Assembly: GCF_014203805.1 (NCBI RefSeq)
Contig: NZ_JACHJT010000002.1
Location: 62,001 to 126,000 of the forward strand
DNA: 64,000 nt
Direction of reading: 5' to 3'
Origin: Lipingzhangella halophila
GTDB lineage: Bacteria > Actinomycetota > Actinomycetes > Streptosporangiales > Streptosporangiaceae
The position numbers were made by a program, and so were the translations under genes. Within the stretch, counting starts at the first letter, position 1. Each line of letters opens with the position of its first letter. Below the pieces are notes generated by a model. It had not been told where the DNA came from and ran no database searches. It saw only the letters and a list, made by a program, of their open reading frames with translations. Shown piece after piece: positions 1 through 7,324 of this stretch.

Positions 1-135
1 AGGGTGGGCAGTGTAAAGGGCTGTGCGACATAGTGGGTCGTAGCTGATGTGCCACCAGTGGCGGAACTCTTCCTGCAGCGGAATCAGCTCGTCCGGTAGT
101 TCCGGGACGGGTAGGGTTTCGGTGCTCTTGTTCAC
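1..135 (-). CDS. Hypothetical protein, N-terminal part (cut by window edge)
   Basis: Reading leftward from a GTG codon at 135-133, an open frame of 45 codons runs off the window. The GTG is preceded by a purine-rich GAGGG ribosome-binding site. The visible part is acidic and then aromatic (…RHWWHISYD…), with no recognised domain. It lies downstream of, and on the same strand as, the small-gene cassette at 293-899, so it may belong to the same accessory unit. Function unknown; the real gene continues outside the window. Confidence 0.45.
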   Translation of the reverse strand, partial: MNKSTETLPVPELPDELIPLQEEFRHWWHISYDPLCRTALYTAHP

Positions 136-292
136 CGGCCCTCTTTTCTTCGGCTAGGTCCAGCAAGATGCAATGACTTCCGGGGGTGGCCCACGGCGAC
201 CACGGTTGGAGTAAGGGGCGTGGCCGCCGTGGGGGTCTTGTGCTCGGTGACGTTGTCCCTGGTGGGCTGTCTTCCGCTTGGTTGTGGTCAGC

Positions 293-541
293 TCAGCGCA
301 GGGGGCACGGGTGGGACATCGGGGTGATCGACGCGAACTGGCAGTCCTTGACGGGGCACTTCCAGTTGGCGGTGACCCGTTCCACCGTTAGGGATTCTGA
401 ATCGTGGCTGGTGAGTAGTTCACGCAGTTCAAGGGAGGTATCGCGTACCGGGCCGAGACAGTAGGTGTGGTCCTCGGTGGCCGCGATCAGCTCGTCGATG
501 AGGTCCCTGAGGGTATGGAGTTCCCTATGGGTGAGGCTCAC
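293..541 (-). CDS. Small hypothetical protein with CPVKDC motif
   Basis: An 82-residue protein starting at a GTG (541-539) that overlaps the TGA of the upstream helix-turn-helix gene by four bases (GTGA), so translation is probably coupled. An open frame continues further 5', but that part is only the shadow of the neighbour. The N-terminus is helical and acidic (LTHRELHTLRDLIDELIAAT); the C-terminus carries CPVKDC and a later cysteine, a possible metal-binding knuckle. It is the third gene of a minus-strand cassette divergent from an XRE-TPR regulator. The related cassette at 51.6 kb lacks it. No family recognised. Confidence 0.55.
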   Translation of the reverse strand: MSLTHRELHTLRDLIDELIAATEDHTYCLGPVRDTSLELRELLTSHDSESLTVERVTANWKCPVKDCQFASITPMSHPCPLR

Positions 542-756
542 TGGTTCCCCTCCCTCCTGGCATCGCGCAGGGCGTAGACACTGCCCATACCGAACAGGAA
601 CCACCCGTTGGGGTCGGTGACGTAGGCGATGCGTCCCGCGTAGGCCCACCGACGCATCGTGGACGGGTCGATGCCCAGTTCCCGTGCTGCCTCCCCGGTG
701 GACAGCACGTAGAAGTTCAAGTGTGCGTAGGAGGTGTTCACCTCGGGGGCGCTCAC
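538..756 (-). CDS. Small helix-turn-helix (MerR/excisionase-like) protein
   Basis: A 72-residue protein starting at GTG (756-754), overlapping the stop of the upstream 48-residue ORF by four bases. Around residues 18-60 it has a MerR/Xis-type winged helix pattern: GEAARELGIDPSTMRRWAYA followed by a wing-like segment ending in NGWFLFGMGSVYALRDA. This resembles 'helix-turn-helix domain-containing' excisionase-like DNA-binding proteins. A clear paralogue is encoded at 51721-51945, with the same position after a 48-residue ORF. The role is probably DNA binding; whether it regulates or serves an element is unknown. Confidence 0.7.
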   Translation of the reverse strand: MSAPEVNTSYAHLNFYVLSTGEAARELGIDPSTMRRWAYAGRIAYVTDPNGWFLFGMGSVYALRDARREGNQ

Positions 757-899
757 CGGCTAACCCCCAGACTGATCAAGACCGCCAAGCCCGCGAGCTG
801 GCCGAACGCGTGGGCCTGTGCGGCATGCAGGCGTTCCACCACGAGCAAGTAGGGGCGGACTCGTGCGCTCCGGCGCGGTGGCAGACTGGTCAACGTCAT
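753..899 (-). CDS. 48-residue conserved small protein (cassette gene 1)
   Basis: It starts at an ATG (899-897) directly after GAGGAGCTG, a strong ribosome-binding site. The product is a 48-residue basic protein beginning MTLTSLPPRRSARVRPYLLV. Its reality is supported by a near-identical copy at 51578-51724, with the same start, same ribosome-binding site and same GTGA junction to a helix-turn-helix gene. The 138-bp gap to the divergent XRE-TPR gene (start 1037) would hold both promoters. No domain recognised; the middle (RPYLLVVERLHAAQAHAFGQ) looks helical. Confidence 0.6.
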   Translation of the reverse strand: MTLTSLPPRRSARVRPYLLVVERLHAAQAHAFGQLAGLAVLISLGVSR

Positions 900-1003
900 C
901 AGCTCCTCGGGCTGGTGGCCATGCCCCCGGAGTGTTTGCCGCACTCGCGGGGGTCCCGTGTCTCACCACTGTTCACTGCGGGAGCAGATGTGTGGTGGGC
1001 CTG

Positions 1004-1035
1004 TCTGTAGGCCAATCTGTAGGCCAAAATGGCCT
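1004..1035. promoter_or_regulatory. Tandem repeat plus palindrome before the XRE-TPR gene
   Basis: Two perfect 12-bp copies of TCTGTAGGCCAA lie head to tail (1004-1015, 1016-1027). The second runs into a palindrome AGGCCA-AAA-TGGCCT (1021-1035) that ends one base before the ATG of the regulator. No Shine-Dalgarno is visible there, so the mRNA may be nearly leaderless. The layout fits an autoregulatory operator in the divergent promoter region. Binding is inferred. Confidence 0.45.
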
Positions 1036-1036
1036 C

Positions 1037-2233
1037 ATGACACCCGAGACGTTCCCTCAGATGCTGAAGGGGCGTCGCAACGACCGAGGTTGGTCGCAAC
1101 AGCGATTGGCCGACGCGTTGTGCCAGGACTCGGGTCGTGCCACGGTGACGCGACAGGAGGTGTACCGGTGGGAAGCCGGACGCCGCGTCCCGAAGTTCTG
1201 GCTTCCTCATATCGCGAACGTGCTCGGCGTGACCAGAGAAGCGCTTGAACGCGCCATAACGGAATCCTGTGTGCCGCAGCCTCCCACGCTCGCCGAACTC
1301 TTGCCTGGGGAACGTCCGGTGGCGGAGCTGTCAGCGACACATAGGCGCCGTGTCGGGCAATCGACAGCAGAACGGCTTAGCGCGCGTGTCCATGCGCTCA
1401 GGCTCGCGGACGACGTCCTAGCCGGACACGACCTTGTTGGTCCTGCGTTTCGCGAGCTGGACTCTGCCGTCACCCTGTTGCGGGAGAGCACGCAAACGGA
1501 AGAGGTCGGCACGGCCCTACGCGTGGCCGTTGGGGAACTGGCCCAGATCGCCGGATGGATCGCGTCTGACGCTGGCCGGCACGACCAAGCGGAGCGCACA
1601 TACCGCCTCGGCCTATCAGCGGCGCGGGAGGCGGGAGACGCTACTCTTGCGGGACAACTCGCGGGATCCCTGGCCTACCAATGGTCGAACACCCATCGCG
1701 AGTCTGACGGTGTGGAACTCGCGGAGGCAGCACTCACCGAAGCGGGCGACGAAGCGCCACCGCGCGCCCGTGCCCTGTTCTGGGACCGGGTGGCGTGGGC
1801 GCACACAAAGACTGGTAACGCGCGCTCCGCCATGCGAGCGCTGGGGGAAGCGGCGGAAGCCCTGTCCCGCCACGGTGGAGAAGACGAACCTACCTGGCTC
1901 TACTGGGTCGACGCCGGAGAACTCCAAGTGATGGAAGCCCGCTCCTTCACCGAACTCCGGCGCCCGCTCCGCGCGGTTCCCCTGCTCAACGATGTGCTTT
2001 CCCGCTACGACGCCACACACGCACGTGAGATGGCGCTCTACCTTTCGTGGCTGGCCGTCGCCTACGCGGATGCGAACGAACCAGAACAAGCGGCGAACGT
2101 GGCTCGGCGAATGCTGGACATGTCGACGGACCTGGGAAGTGACCGCACAGCCGAACGCGCGCAGGTCGTACGGATGTCTTTAGAACCGTTCCGAGACGTG
2201 CCCGAAGTTCGGGAGATTCTAAGCGCTGCCTAG
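1037..2233 (+). CDS. XRE-family regulator with C-terminal TPR-like repeats
   Basis: A 398-residue protein. Residues 5-70 form a Cro/C1-type helix-turn-helix (LKGRRNDRGWSQQRLADAL … RQEVYRWEAGRRVP). From about residue 130 to the end it is built of helical TPR-like pairs (for example ERTYRLGLSAAREAGDATLA; EPEQAANVARRMLDMSTDLG). Such proteins are common in actinomycetes and often sense a peptide or small ligand. The ATG at 1037 was chosen because the longer upstream frame lacks conserved features and the helix-turn-helix starts just inside this Met. It is divergent from the tiny-gene cassette at 293-899 and convergent with the methyltransferase pair. Confidence 0.8.
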   Translation: MTPETFPQMLKGRRNDRGWSQQRLADALCQDSGRATVTRQEVYRWEAGRRVPKFWLPHIANVLGVTREALERAITESCVPQPPTLAELLPGERPVAELSATHRRRVGQSTAERLSARVHALRLADDVLAGHDLVGPAFRELDSAVTLLRESTQTEEVGTALRVAVGELAQIAGWIASDAGRHDQAERTYRLGLSAAREAGDATLAGQLAGSLAYQWSNTHRESDGVELAEAALTEAGDEAPPRARALFWDRVAWAHTKTGNARSAMRALGEAAEALSRHGGEDEPTWLYWVDAGELQVMEARSFTELRRPLRAVPLLNDVLSRYDATHAREMALYLSWLAVAYADANEPEQAANVARRMLDMSTDLGSDRTAERAQVVRMSLEPFRDVPEVREILSAA

Positions 2234-2375
2234 CGGCTCTCGGCTCGACCACATCGCGAAGCGCTCACCACACAGCGTCCGGACCCATCGAGTGTGGTCG
2301 GTGTTCCCCATGGGATACGGTGCGGCTGGTCACGTCTGGGGCGTTCAGTCACCTCCGGCGCCCCTGGTCACCGCT

Positions 2376-2501
2376 CTAGACCTTGCCGCTTCCGTGGCAG
2401 ATCTTGCAGGTTACCCAGACGATCTTGCCGTCTTGAGATTCCTCGACCTGGCCAGACCCGTGACAGTTCCTGCATTCGACTTCCTTGCCGTGCTTCCCCA
2501 T
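2376..2501 (-). CDS. 41-residue DnaJ-type zinc-finger peptide (CxxCxGxG ×2)
   Basis: Starting at ATG 2501-2499, which shares one base with the TGA of the methyltransferase gene (TGATG junction), the frame encodes 41 residues with two knuckles, CRNCHGSGQV and CKICHGSGKV, separated by 16 residues. This is the zinc-binding repeat of the DnaJ cysteine-rich domain, here as one free-standing pair. The upstream extension of the open frame only shadows the methyltransferase. Tight coupling suggests a partner or substrate relationship with the methyltransferase, but that is inference. Confidence 0.65.
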   Translation of the reverse strand: MGKHGKEVECRNCHGSGQVEESQDGKIVWVTCKICHGSGKV

Positions 2502-3625
2502 CAGCGCTGTACCTCCGCTATGCGGTTCGTCGGACTGTCGAGCCAGACATGCTGGCCATCGGCGTCGACCGTTACGCCAAACCGGTCCCACTGGGGCTCG
2601 CCCCAGCTGACCCATGCCAGGTAGGCAAGCTCCAGTTCGTCCCACAGGGAGCGCGGGCCGTACTGCTTCACCTCGGCGGGTTCACCGGGTGTTGCTCGGC
2701 ACACCGCATCGGACCCGGACCCGCCATGCCGCACTGCCACCTGGTGAAGACCGTCCGGGCGGTCAAGTCCGCTGAAGCTGACTCCCGGAATCAGCCCAGC
2801 CAACGCCACACGTAGCCCGGATCCGGCGTAGCTGACACGGCGTGGATCGACGCGAGACTCCGATATCCGCGCATCAGGTGCGGCGTCTGGTGGTCGAAAC
2901 CGTTGCTCGCGCAGCATCATGAACGAGGCTTCCCCGCAGATGCGGCCGACTCCTACGTCGCCGGTAACAACGATCCGGAGCTGGTGTCCCGCCATATTGG
3001 CGGGCATCCACGGGGTGACGATGACCCCTCCTGGGCGGGTCTGCTCGACCCAGGCATACGGAATCTCGCGCACACCGCACGTCACATGTACCCGGTCATA
3101 AGGCGCGCCGCGGGCATGGCCTTGGGCGCCGTCAGTCACCACCACATGCGGGGCGTATCCGGCGCGCTTGAGGTTGGCCTGTGCCTGTTCGGCGACGGCT
3201 GGGTCAACCTCGACCGTCGTCACGTTCTCGGCGCCGACCCGTACGGAGAGAAGTGCGGCAGTCCATCCGGTACCGGTGCCGACTTCCAACACCCGATCGC
3301 CCAAGTAGGGGTCCAGTAGTTCAAGGAACTCCGCGACGAGACTCGGAGCGGTGTTGGAACTCGACGGGGTTCCCCTCTGGGCGGTCTCGGCGGTGAGGTC
3401 GGTGTCACCGTCGTCGATCTGGGTGAGGATCGTGGTGTCGCTATAGACCGCCTCGCGCCATGCCGCGGGATCAGTCGCGCGGTCGATCCAATTCCCTGGC
3501 GTGTCCCCCATCGGGGTGGCACGTGCGGCGTCGGGAATGAAGTGCTCCCGGGGTGCTGCCCGCATCGCGGTGGCCCATTCAGGGCTGAACAGGTGGGCGA
3601 GGTCGTCAGGACCGGGCGTTGCCAT
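2501..3625 (-). CDS. PCMT-like SAM-dependent methyltransferase
   Basis: A 374-residue protein from ATG 3625. Residues 80-230 match the protein-L-isoaspartate methyltransferase fold: TSSSN-like entry (PSSSNTAPSLVAEFLELLD), SAM motif I LEVGTGTGWTAALL (about 113-126), motif II VTTVEVDP, and the GVREIPYAWVEQTRPGG segment. The C-terminal ~140 residues (VRHGGSGSD … LWDELELAYLAW) resemble the extension of actinobacterial methyltransferases linked to RiPP-like systems (FxLD or graspetide type). No precursor peptide or ATP-grasp gene was found nearby. It is followed by the 41-residue zinc-finger peptide. The start is uncertain; the frame is open to 3703. Confidence 0.75.
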   Translation of the reverse strand: MATPGPDDLAHLFSPEWATAMRAAPREHFIPDAARATPMGDTPGNWIDRATDPAAWREAVYSDTTILTQIDDGDTDLTAETAQRGTPSSSNTAPSLVAEFLELLDPYLGDRVLEVGTGTGWTAALLSVRVGAENVTTVEVDPAVAEQAQANLKRAGYAPHVVVTDGAQGHARGAPYDRVHVTCGVREIPYAWVEQTRPGGVIVTPWMPANMAGHQLRIVVTGDVGVGRICGEASFMMLREQRFRPPDAAPDARISESRVDPRRVSYAGSGLRVALAGLIPGVSFSGLDRPDGLHQVAVRHGGSGSDAVCRATPGEPAEVKQYGPRSLWDELELAYLAWVSWGEPQWDRFGVTVDADGQHVWLDSPTNRIAEVQR

Positions 3626-3722
3626 GGTGCGACGGTAACGCGGGGGCTGCGGTGTGTCAGGGGTTCGGCCGCGAACGGCCATCCCGCCGTATCGGCAAGG
3701 CACGTTCGCGCCTTGGGCTGGG

Positions 3723-4181
3723 TCACGTGTGCGCTGGGTGTGGGGTGTAGTGGTCGGTGAGGCTTATGGCGTCGGAGCGGTACACGGTGGTGGTGAAGGC
3801 GGTGGCGCGGCCGTGGCGGTAGGCGGTTTCGTCTTGGACCAGGGCGACAACGCCGGGTGGGGCCTGGAGTTGGGCGGCTTCTGCGTGGTTGAGGGGGCGT
3901 GCGTAGGTCTGGGTGGTTGCCTCGGTCGGTTCGGGGATTGGTCCGGTGTCGGTGGTGTAGGTGGTGCGAAGTGCGACGACACCGTGGTCTCCGGTGATGG
4001 TGGCGGAACGCGTGGTGAGTTCTTGTTCGGGGGCCGCGTTGAGCGCGACTGCGGCGTTCTCAGGCGGGGGTTGCCGGGTTTCGGTGGTGTCCGCGTCGGG
4101 GTGCACGGTTTCAGCGCTGGCGGTGTCGGTGGGGGCGAGTCGGCGGACCTCGCGGGGGCGCCGGTTGTGTGTCAGGTGGTC
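3723..4181 (-). pseudogene. UTRA-domain remnant of a GntR-family regulator
   Basis: The minus frame ending at 3723 reads as a UTRA effector domain: NAAVALNAAPEQELTTRSAT, GDHGVVALRTTYTTD, YARPLNHAEAAQLQAPPGVV and the closing TTVYRSDAISLTDHY, which is the family's …sxsxYRgDrYxF ending. The N-terminal winged helix-turn-helix is missing, because the frame runs directly into the CRISPR array at 4181. The only internal start is a weak GTG near 4105. I read it as a regulator truncated where the array now stands, though a short UTRA-only protein cannot be excluded. Confidence 0.55.
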
Positions 4182-4781
4182 GGGACCATCCCCGCGTGCG
4201 CGGGGAGCACATATCCCCCGTCGAATGGGCGTGGCTTGGCGCGGGACCATCCCCGCGTGCGCGGGGAGCACCGGGCCCTGTCCCGCGACGAATGGCGGGA
4301 GCTGGGACCATCCCCGCGTGCGCGGGGAGCACAAGCCATGACGGTCCGGGCCGCAGCGTGCTGCGGGGACCATCCCCGCGTGCGCGGGGACCATCCCCGC
4401 GTGCGCGGGGAGCACGCCGCGCGCGTTGGTAGCCATCTTGGTTACGTGGGACCATCCCCGCGTGCGCGGGGAGCACGCACCACCAGCTGGCACAAGTTGA
4501 TGCGCGACGGGACCATCCCCGCGTGCGCGGGGAGCACGTCGGCCCGGACGCGGGCGAGCTTGGCTTCGAGGGACCATCCCCGCGTGCGCGGGGAGCACCC
4601 GAAGGCGCTTCAGAAGCCTTCGACGATTGGGGGACCATCCCCGCGTGCGCGGGGAGCACTATTGAACGTGGATTCCGTGGCGTAAAGATTGGGGACCATC
4701 CCCGCGTGCGCGGGGAGCACACATGCTTGTCTGCGAGGAAACTTGCATTGCCGGGACCATCCCCGCGTGCGCGGGGAGCAC
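4182..4781 (-). CRISPR. Type I-E CRISPR array, 11 repeats, 9 spacers
   Basis: The 29-bp repeat begins GGGACCATCCCCGCG and ends GCGCGGGGAGCAC on the plus strand. Its reverse complement (GTGCTCCCCGCG…) is the usual type I-E orientation, so the array should be transcribed leftward with the leader on the right. Repeat starts: 4182, 4243, 4304, 4366, 4387, 4448, 4509, 4570, 4631, 4692, 4753. Spacers are 32 bp (one 33 bp). The copy at 4366 lacks its last five bases (AGCAC) and runs straight into the next repeat without a spacer. No cas genes occur in the window. Confidence 0.97.
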
Positions 4782-4870
4782 AGTGAATGACCTGCGTCTT
4801 CGCTAACCCTATAGGCCCATCTCATTCACTTCATGAGAAACCGACAAAAGCCTCACAGCAATACGAGTCC
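4782..4870 (-). promoter_or_regulatory. Probable CRISPR leader with inverted repeat
   Basis: The sequence right of the last repeat is less GC-rich than its surroundings and lies on the leader side predicted by repeat orientation. A perfect inverted repeat, AGTGAATGA (4782-4790) and TCATTCACT (4822-4830), starts exactly at the array border. It could be an adaptation or transcription signal; no function is proven. Confidence 0.5.
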
Positions 4871-5100
4871 GCCCAGCCCTGAAGCCAGTACCGGCCACTC
4901 CAGCGCGAGTGTGGACATCGTAGCCCGATCGAAGTGTCCCTGCTGTCCCCACTGCTTGATCAACCGTCCCCAGCGGTCCTTTCTGGTCGAGCTGGGCGGC
5001 GATCTCGCGGTCGGTGGGGAGGGAGCCGTCCGCGCGGCGGTTGGCCCGCGCCCAGCAGCGCCGTGGCGCCGCGTTCGGCCCCTTACCCGTGCACGGAATG
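4860..5100 (-). pseudogene. Frameshifted remnant resembling a DUF2637/SpdB-type C-terminus
   Basis: On the minus strand one frame reads ADGSLPTDREIAAQLDQ and the next frame continues KDRWGRLIKQWGQQG. Joined, they resemble the closing segment of DUF2637 (plasmid/ICE spread) proteins, typically …GREIAAxxxRxxRWGRLVKxxG. The one-base frame change and lack of an upstream transmembrane region argue for a decayed gene. The rest of 4871-5203 shows nothing else. The family match is from memory of the motif and is tentative. Confidence 0.35.
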
Positions 5101-5203
5101 CGCCCTCGACTGCCTGAGCCGGGTGCACGAGCGCGGGGGCGTTCGCGCGCCCCGGGTGTTCCCCCGCTCTTCGGCGGTGGTGGTCGCCGCATACCGAGCG
5201 TGT

Positions 5204-5818
5204 TCAGCTCGGGGAGAAGGGGGCCAGCCGGCGAATGAGGGTTTCCGTCGCCTCGACGACCGCATCCTTGGCTTTCCTGTCCTCGCTGGCCGCGACCTCC
5301 TGGGCGGCCTCGCTGATCAGGGAGGTGAGGGTGGAGACAGTCAGCCGCCCCAGGGCGTCGTCAGTGGTGTTCAGCAGGGCCGCACTTCGCCAGATCCATT
5401 CGCGGATCCGGGCGTGCCGGGCCCCCTCGAACCCCGGGGGTGCATCGCCCTCCCTGAAGAGCCGCATCAGGTCACGCCGCTGCCATGCGCCGTCCAGGTA
5501 GGCCCGTGCTCCGGCGAGGAACAGCTCCAACCGGCTCTCCTCGCCCTGCGCCCGGGTCTCGGCCACGGCGCGGGAGGCGTGTTCCTCCTGCTCGGCATGG
5601 TGCCGTTCGTACAGCGCGAGGAAGAGTTCGCCCTTGGCACCGAAATGGTGGTAGAGGCTGCCGACGCTGAGGCCCGTTCGCTCCACCACGTCGGCCACGG
5701 AGGCCTCGGTGAAGCCCTTCTCTCCGAAGACCTCGCGGGCCGCATCGAGGAATACCTCGCGCGTCTCGACAGTACGGCTCCATTGCCAGGCGCCGGAACC
5801 TCTCGCCATGCGCGCCAC
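5204..5818 (-). CDS. TetR/AcrR-family regulator
   Basis: A 204-residue repressor with the N-terminal helix-turn-helix at about residues 20-65 (REVFLDAAREVFGEKGFTEA … GLSVGSLYHHFGAKGELFLA). The remainder is a helical ligand-binding domain. The GTG start at 5818 follows GGAGGG by four bases; an ATG nine bases further in is the alternative. It is divergent from the MFS-alkylsulfatase operon (6000-9118), with an operator-like palindrome in the 181-bp gap, so it is the likely local repressor. The ligand is unknown, possibly a sulfate ester or its alcohol product. Confidence 0.85.
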   Translation of the reverse strand: MARMARGSGAWQWSRTVETREVFLDAAREVFGEKGFTEASVADVVERTGLSVGSLYHHFGAKGELFLALYERHHAEQEEHASRAVAETRAQGEESRLELFLAGARAYLDGAWQRRDLMRLFREGDAPPGFEGARHARIREWIWRSAALLNTTDDALGRLTVSTLTSLISEAAQEVAASEDRKAKDAVVEATETLIRRLAPFSPS

Positions 5819-5960
5819 TGTGCCCTCCTGCCGACTACGGCCGGCACCCAGCCGACTCCTCCGTCAGCCTATTGACACGTCCGACCCCCTGAAACGCCGT
5901 TACACGGATGTGACATTTGATGTCTGGACGACTCTTGTGACCTGTGCAACTCTGCAATAT

Positions 5961-5977
5961 TAGAATCTATTCTAGAA
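5961..5977. promoter_or_regulatory. Operator-like palindromes upstream of the MFS gene
   Basis: TAGAAT-CT-ATTCTA (5961-5974) overlaps the palindrome TTCTAGAA (5970-5977) in a locally AT-rich stretch 23-39 bp before the MFS start. This is the usual place for a TetR operator in a divergent promoter. The pairing with the 5204-5818 regulator is inferred. Confidence 0.4.
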
Positions 5978-5999
5978 AACATTCTGGTCTGGAGGTGCC

Positions 6000-7322
6000 A
6001 TGCTGGGCGAGCTCCGAGCGCCCGCGAAGGCGAAGCCGGCCGCTCCCCACGGCTGGGCACCGTTCGTCGTGCTGTTCCTGGTCGGACTGGTCGACCGGAT
6101 CGAACACCAGCTGATGAGCGGAGCCCTGCCGCTGATCCAGGCCGACTGGGGGTTCAGCGACACCGCCGCCGGCTCCATCGCGACAGCGGGGGCCGTGGCG
6201 TCGGTGCTGGTCGTCCTGCCCGCCGGATATCTGACCGACCGCTACCCGCGGACCCGCATCATCGGCGTCGTCGTGATGTGCTGGGCCCTGGTCACGCTCG
6301 GCTCCGGCCTGGCGACCGGGTTCGCCGTGTTCTACGCCCTGCGGGTGCTGCTGTCCGCCGCCCAGGAGCTCGACAACCCGGCGGCCGGGAGCCTGATCGC
6401 CGACTACTACCCGGTGCGGACGCGCCCCAAGATCTACGGCTGGACGCGGGTGACCGAATACCTCGGCGGCTTCGGGGCCGTGCTCGCGGGCCTCATCGGG
6501 GAGGCGTTCGGCTGGCGTGCGGTCTTCCTCTTCATGGCGGTTCCCGGGCTGCTCATCGGACTGCTGTGCTGGTGGCTGCGCGAGCCGGCCCGCGGCGCCC
6601 TCGACGCCGAGGAGGCGGGGGCGCCGACCCGCGACTCCCCCGGCGCGGCGCCGACGGTGCGCGTCCCGCTCCGGTTCGGCAGGCAGCTGCGGAGAGTCCT
6701 CACCACCCCCACGCTGGTTCTGGTCGCGGCGGGCGTCTGCCTGCTGACCTTCGGCCTGCAGGGGATCTTCTTCTGGATGCCCAGCATGATCTACCGGACC
6801 TTCGACACCGGTGCCGGCGTCGCCGGCACGGTCACCGGAACCGTCACCATCTCCGGGGTCCTCCTCGGCACGCTGCTCGGCTCGTGGCTGGGGCGCCGGG
6901 CCGACGCCGCCTTCCGGGGCGGCCGCATGGCCGTCGCCGGGACCGGGGTGACGGCGGGAGCCCTGGTTCTCATGTTCGCGCTGTCCCAGCAGGCCCTTCC
7001 GGCGTTCGCCGCCGGACTGCTGGTCGCCGTGATGCTGATGTCCACGGCGATCCCGAACAACTTCGCCAGCATCGCCGACGTGGTCGGAGCCGAGTCGCGG
7101 GGCCTGGGGTTCGCGTTCCCGCAGCTGCTACTCACCGCCGGGGCGGCCTTCGGGCCGATGGCGACGGGTGCCGTCTCCGACTACAGCGGCTCCCTGGTCA
7201 CCGCGTTCCTCGTACTCACCGTGCCAATGGCCCTCGCCGGCCTGCCCCTGATCGCCGCACGCTGGACGTTCGGACGCGATGCCCAGCGTGTACTCGACGA
7301 CGCCCGCAGCAGGGAAGGATGA
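6000..7322 (+). CDS. MFS transporter (spinster-like)
   Basis: A 440-residue integral membrane protein with about twelve hydrophobic segments (first GWAPFVVLFLVGLVDRIEHQ). The loop 2-3 motif is GYLTDRYPRTRIIG and the central loop is charged (about residues 195-235). GGAGGTGCC precedes the ATG. The stop is followed two bases later by the alkylsulfatase start, so the two are co-transcribed. In this setting it probably imports a sulfate ester or exports a product; the substrate cannot be read from sequence. Confidence 0.85.
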   Translation: MLGELRAPAKAKPAAPHGWAPFVVLFLVGLVDRIEHQLMSGALPLIQADWGFSDTAAGSIATAGAVASVLVVLPAGYLTDRYPRTRIIGVVVMCWALVTLGSGLATGFAVFYALRVLLSAAQELDNPAAGSLIADYYPVRTRPKIYGWTRVTEYLGGFGAVLAGLIGEAFGWRAVFLFMAVPGLLIGLLCWWLREPARGALDAEEAGAPTRDSPGAAPTVRVPLRFGRQLRRVLTTPTLVLVAAGVCLLTFGLQGIFFWMPSMIYRTFDTGAGVAGTVTGTVTISGVLLGTLLGSWLGRRADAAFRGGRMAVAGTGVTAGALVLMFALSQQALPAFAAGLLVAVMLMSTAIPNNFASIADVVGAESRGLGFAFPQLLLTAGAAFGPMATGAVSDYSGSLVTAFLVLTVPMALAGLPLIAARWTFGRDAQRVLDDARSREG

Positions 7323-7324
7323 TC

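Noticed and set aside
2376-3703. A lanthipeptide or graspetide gene cluster around the PCMT-like gene
   Set aside because: No precursor with a plausible leader, cyclase or ATP-grasp ligase was found within several kilobases.
3654-4685. Long open frames across the CRISPR array on both strands
   Set aside because: They simply translate the 29-bp repeat (PACAGS/SPRARG-type periodic peptides) and are not genes.
6278-7318. Long 5' extension of the alkylsulfatase frame inside the MFS gene
   Set aside because: The sequence is an arginine/proline-rich shadow of the MFS frame; the conserved protein begins at 7325.
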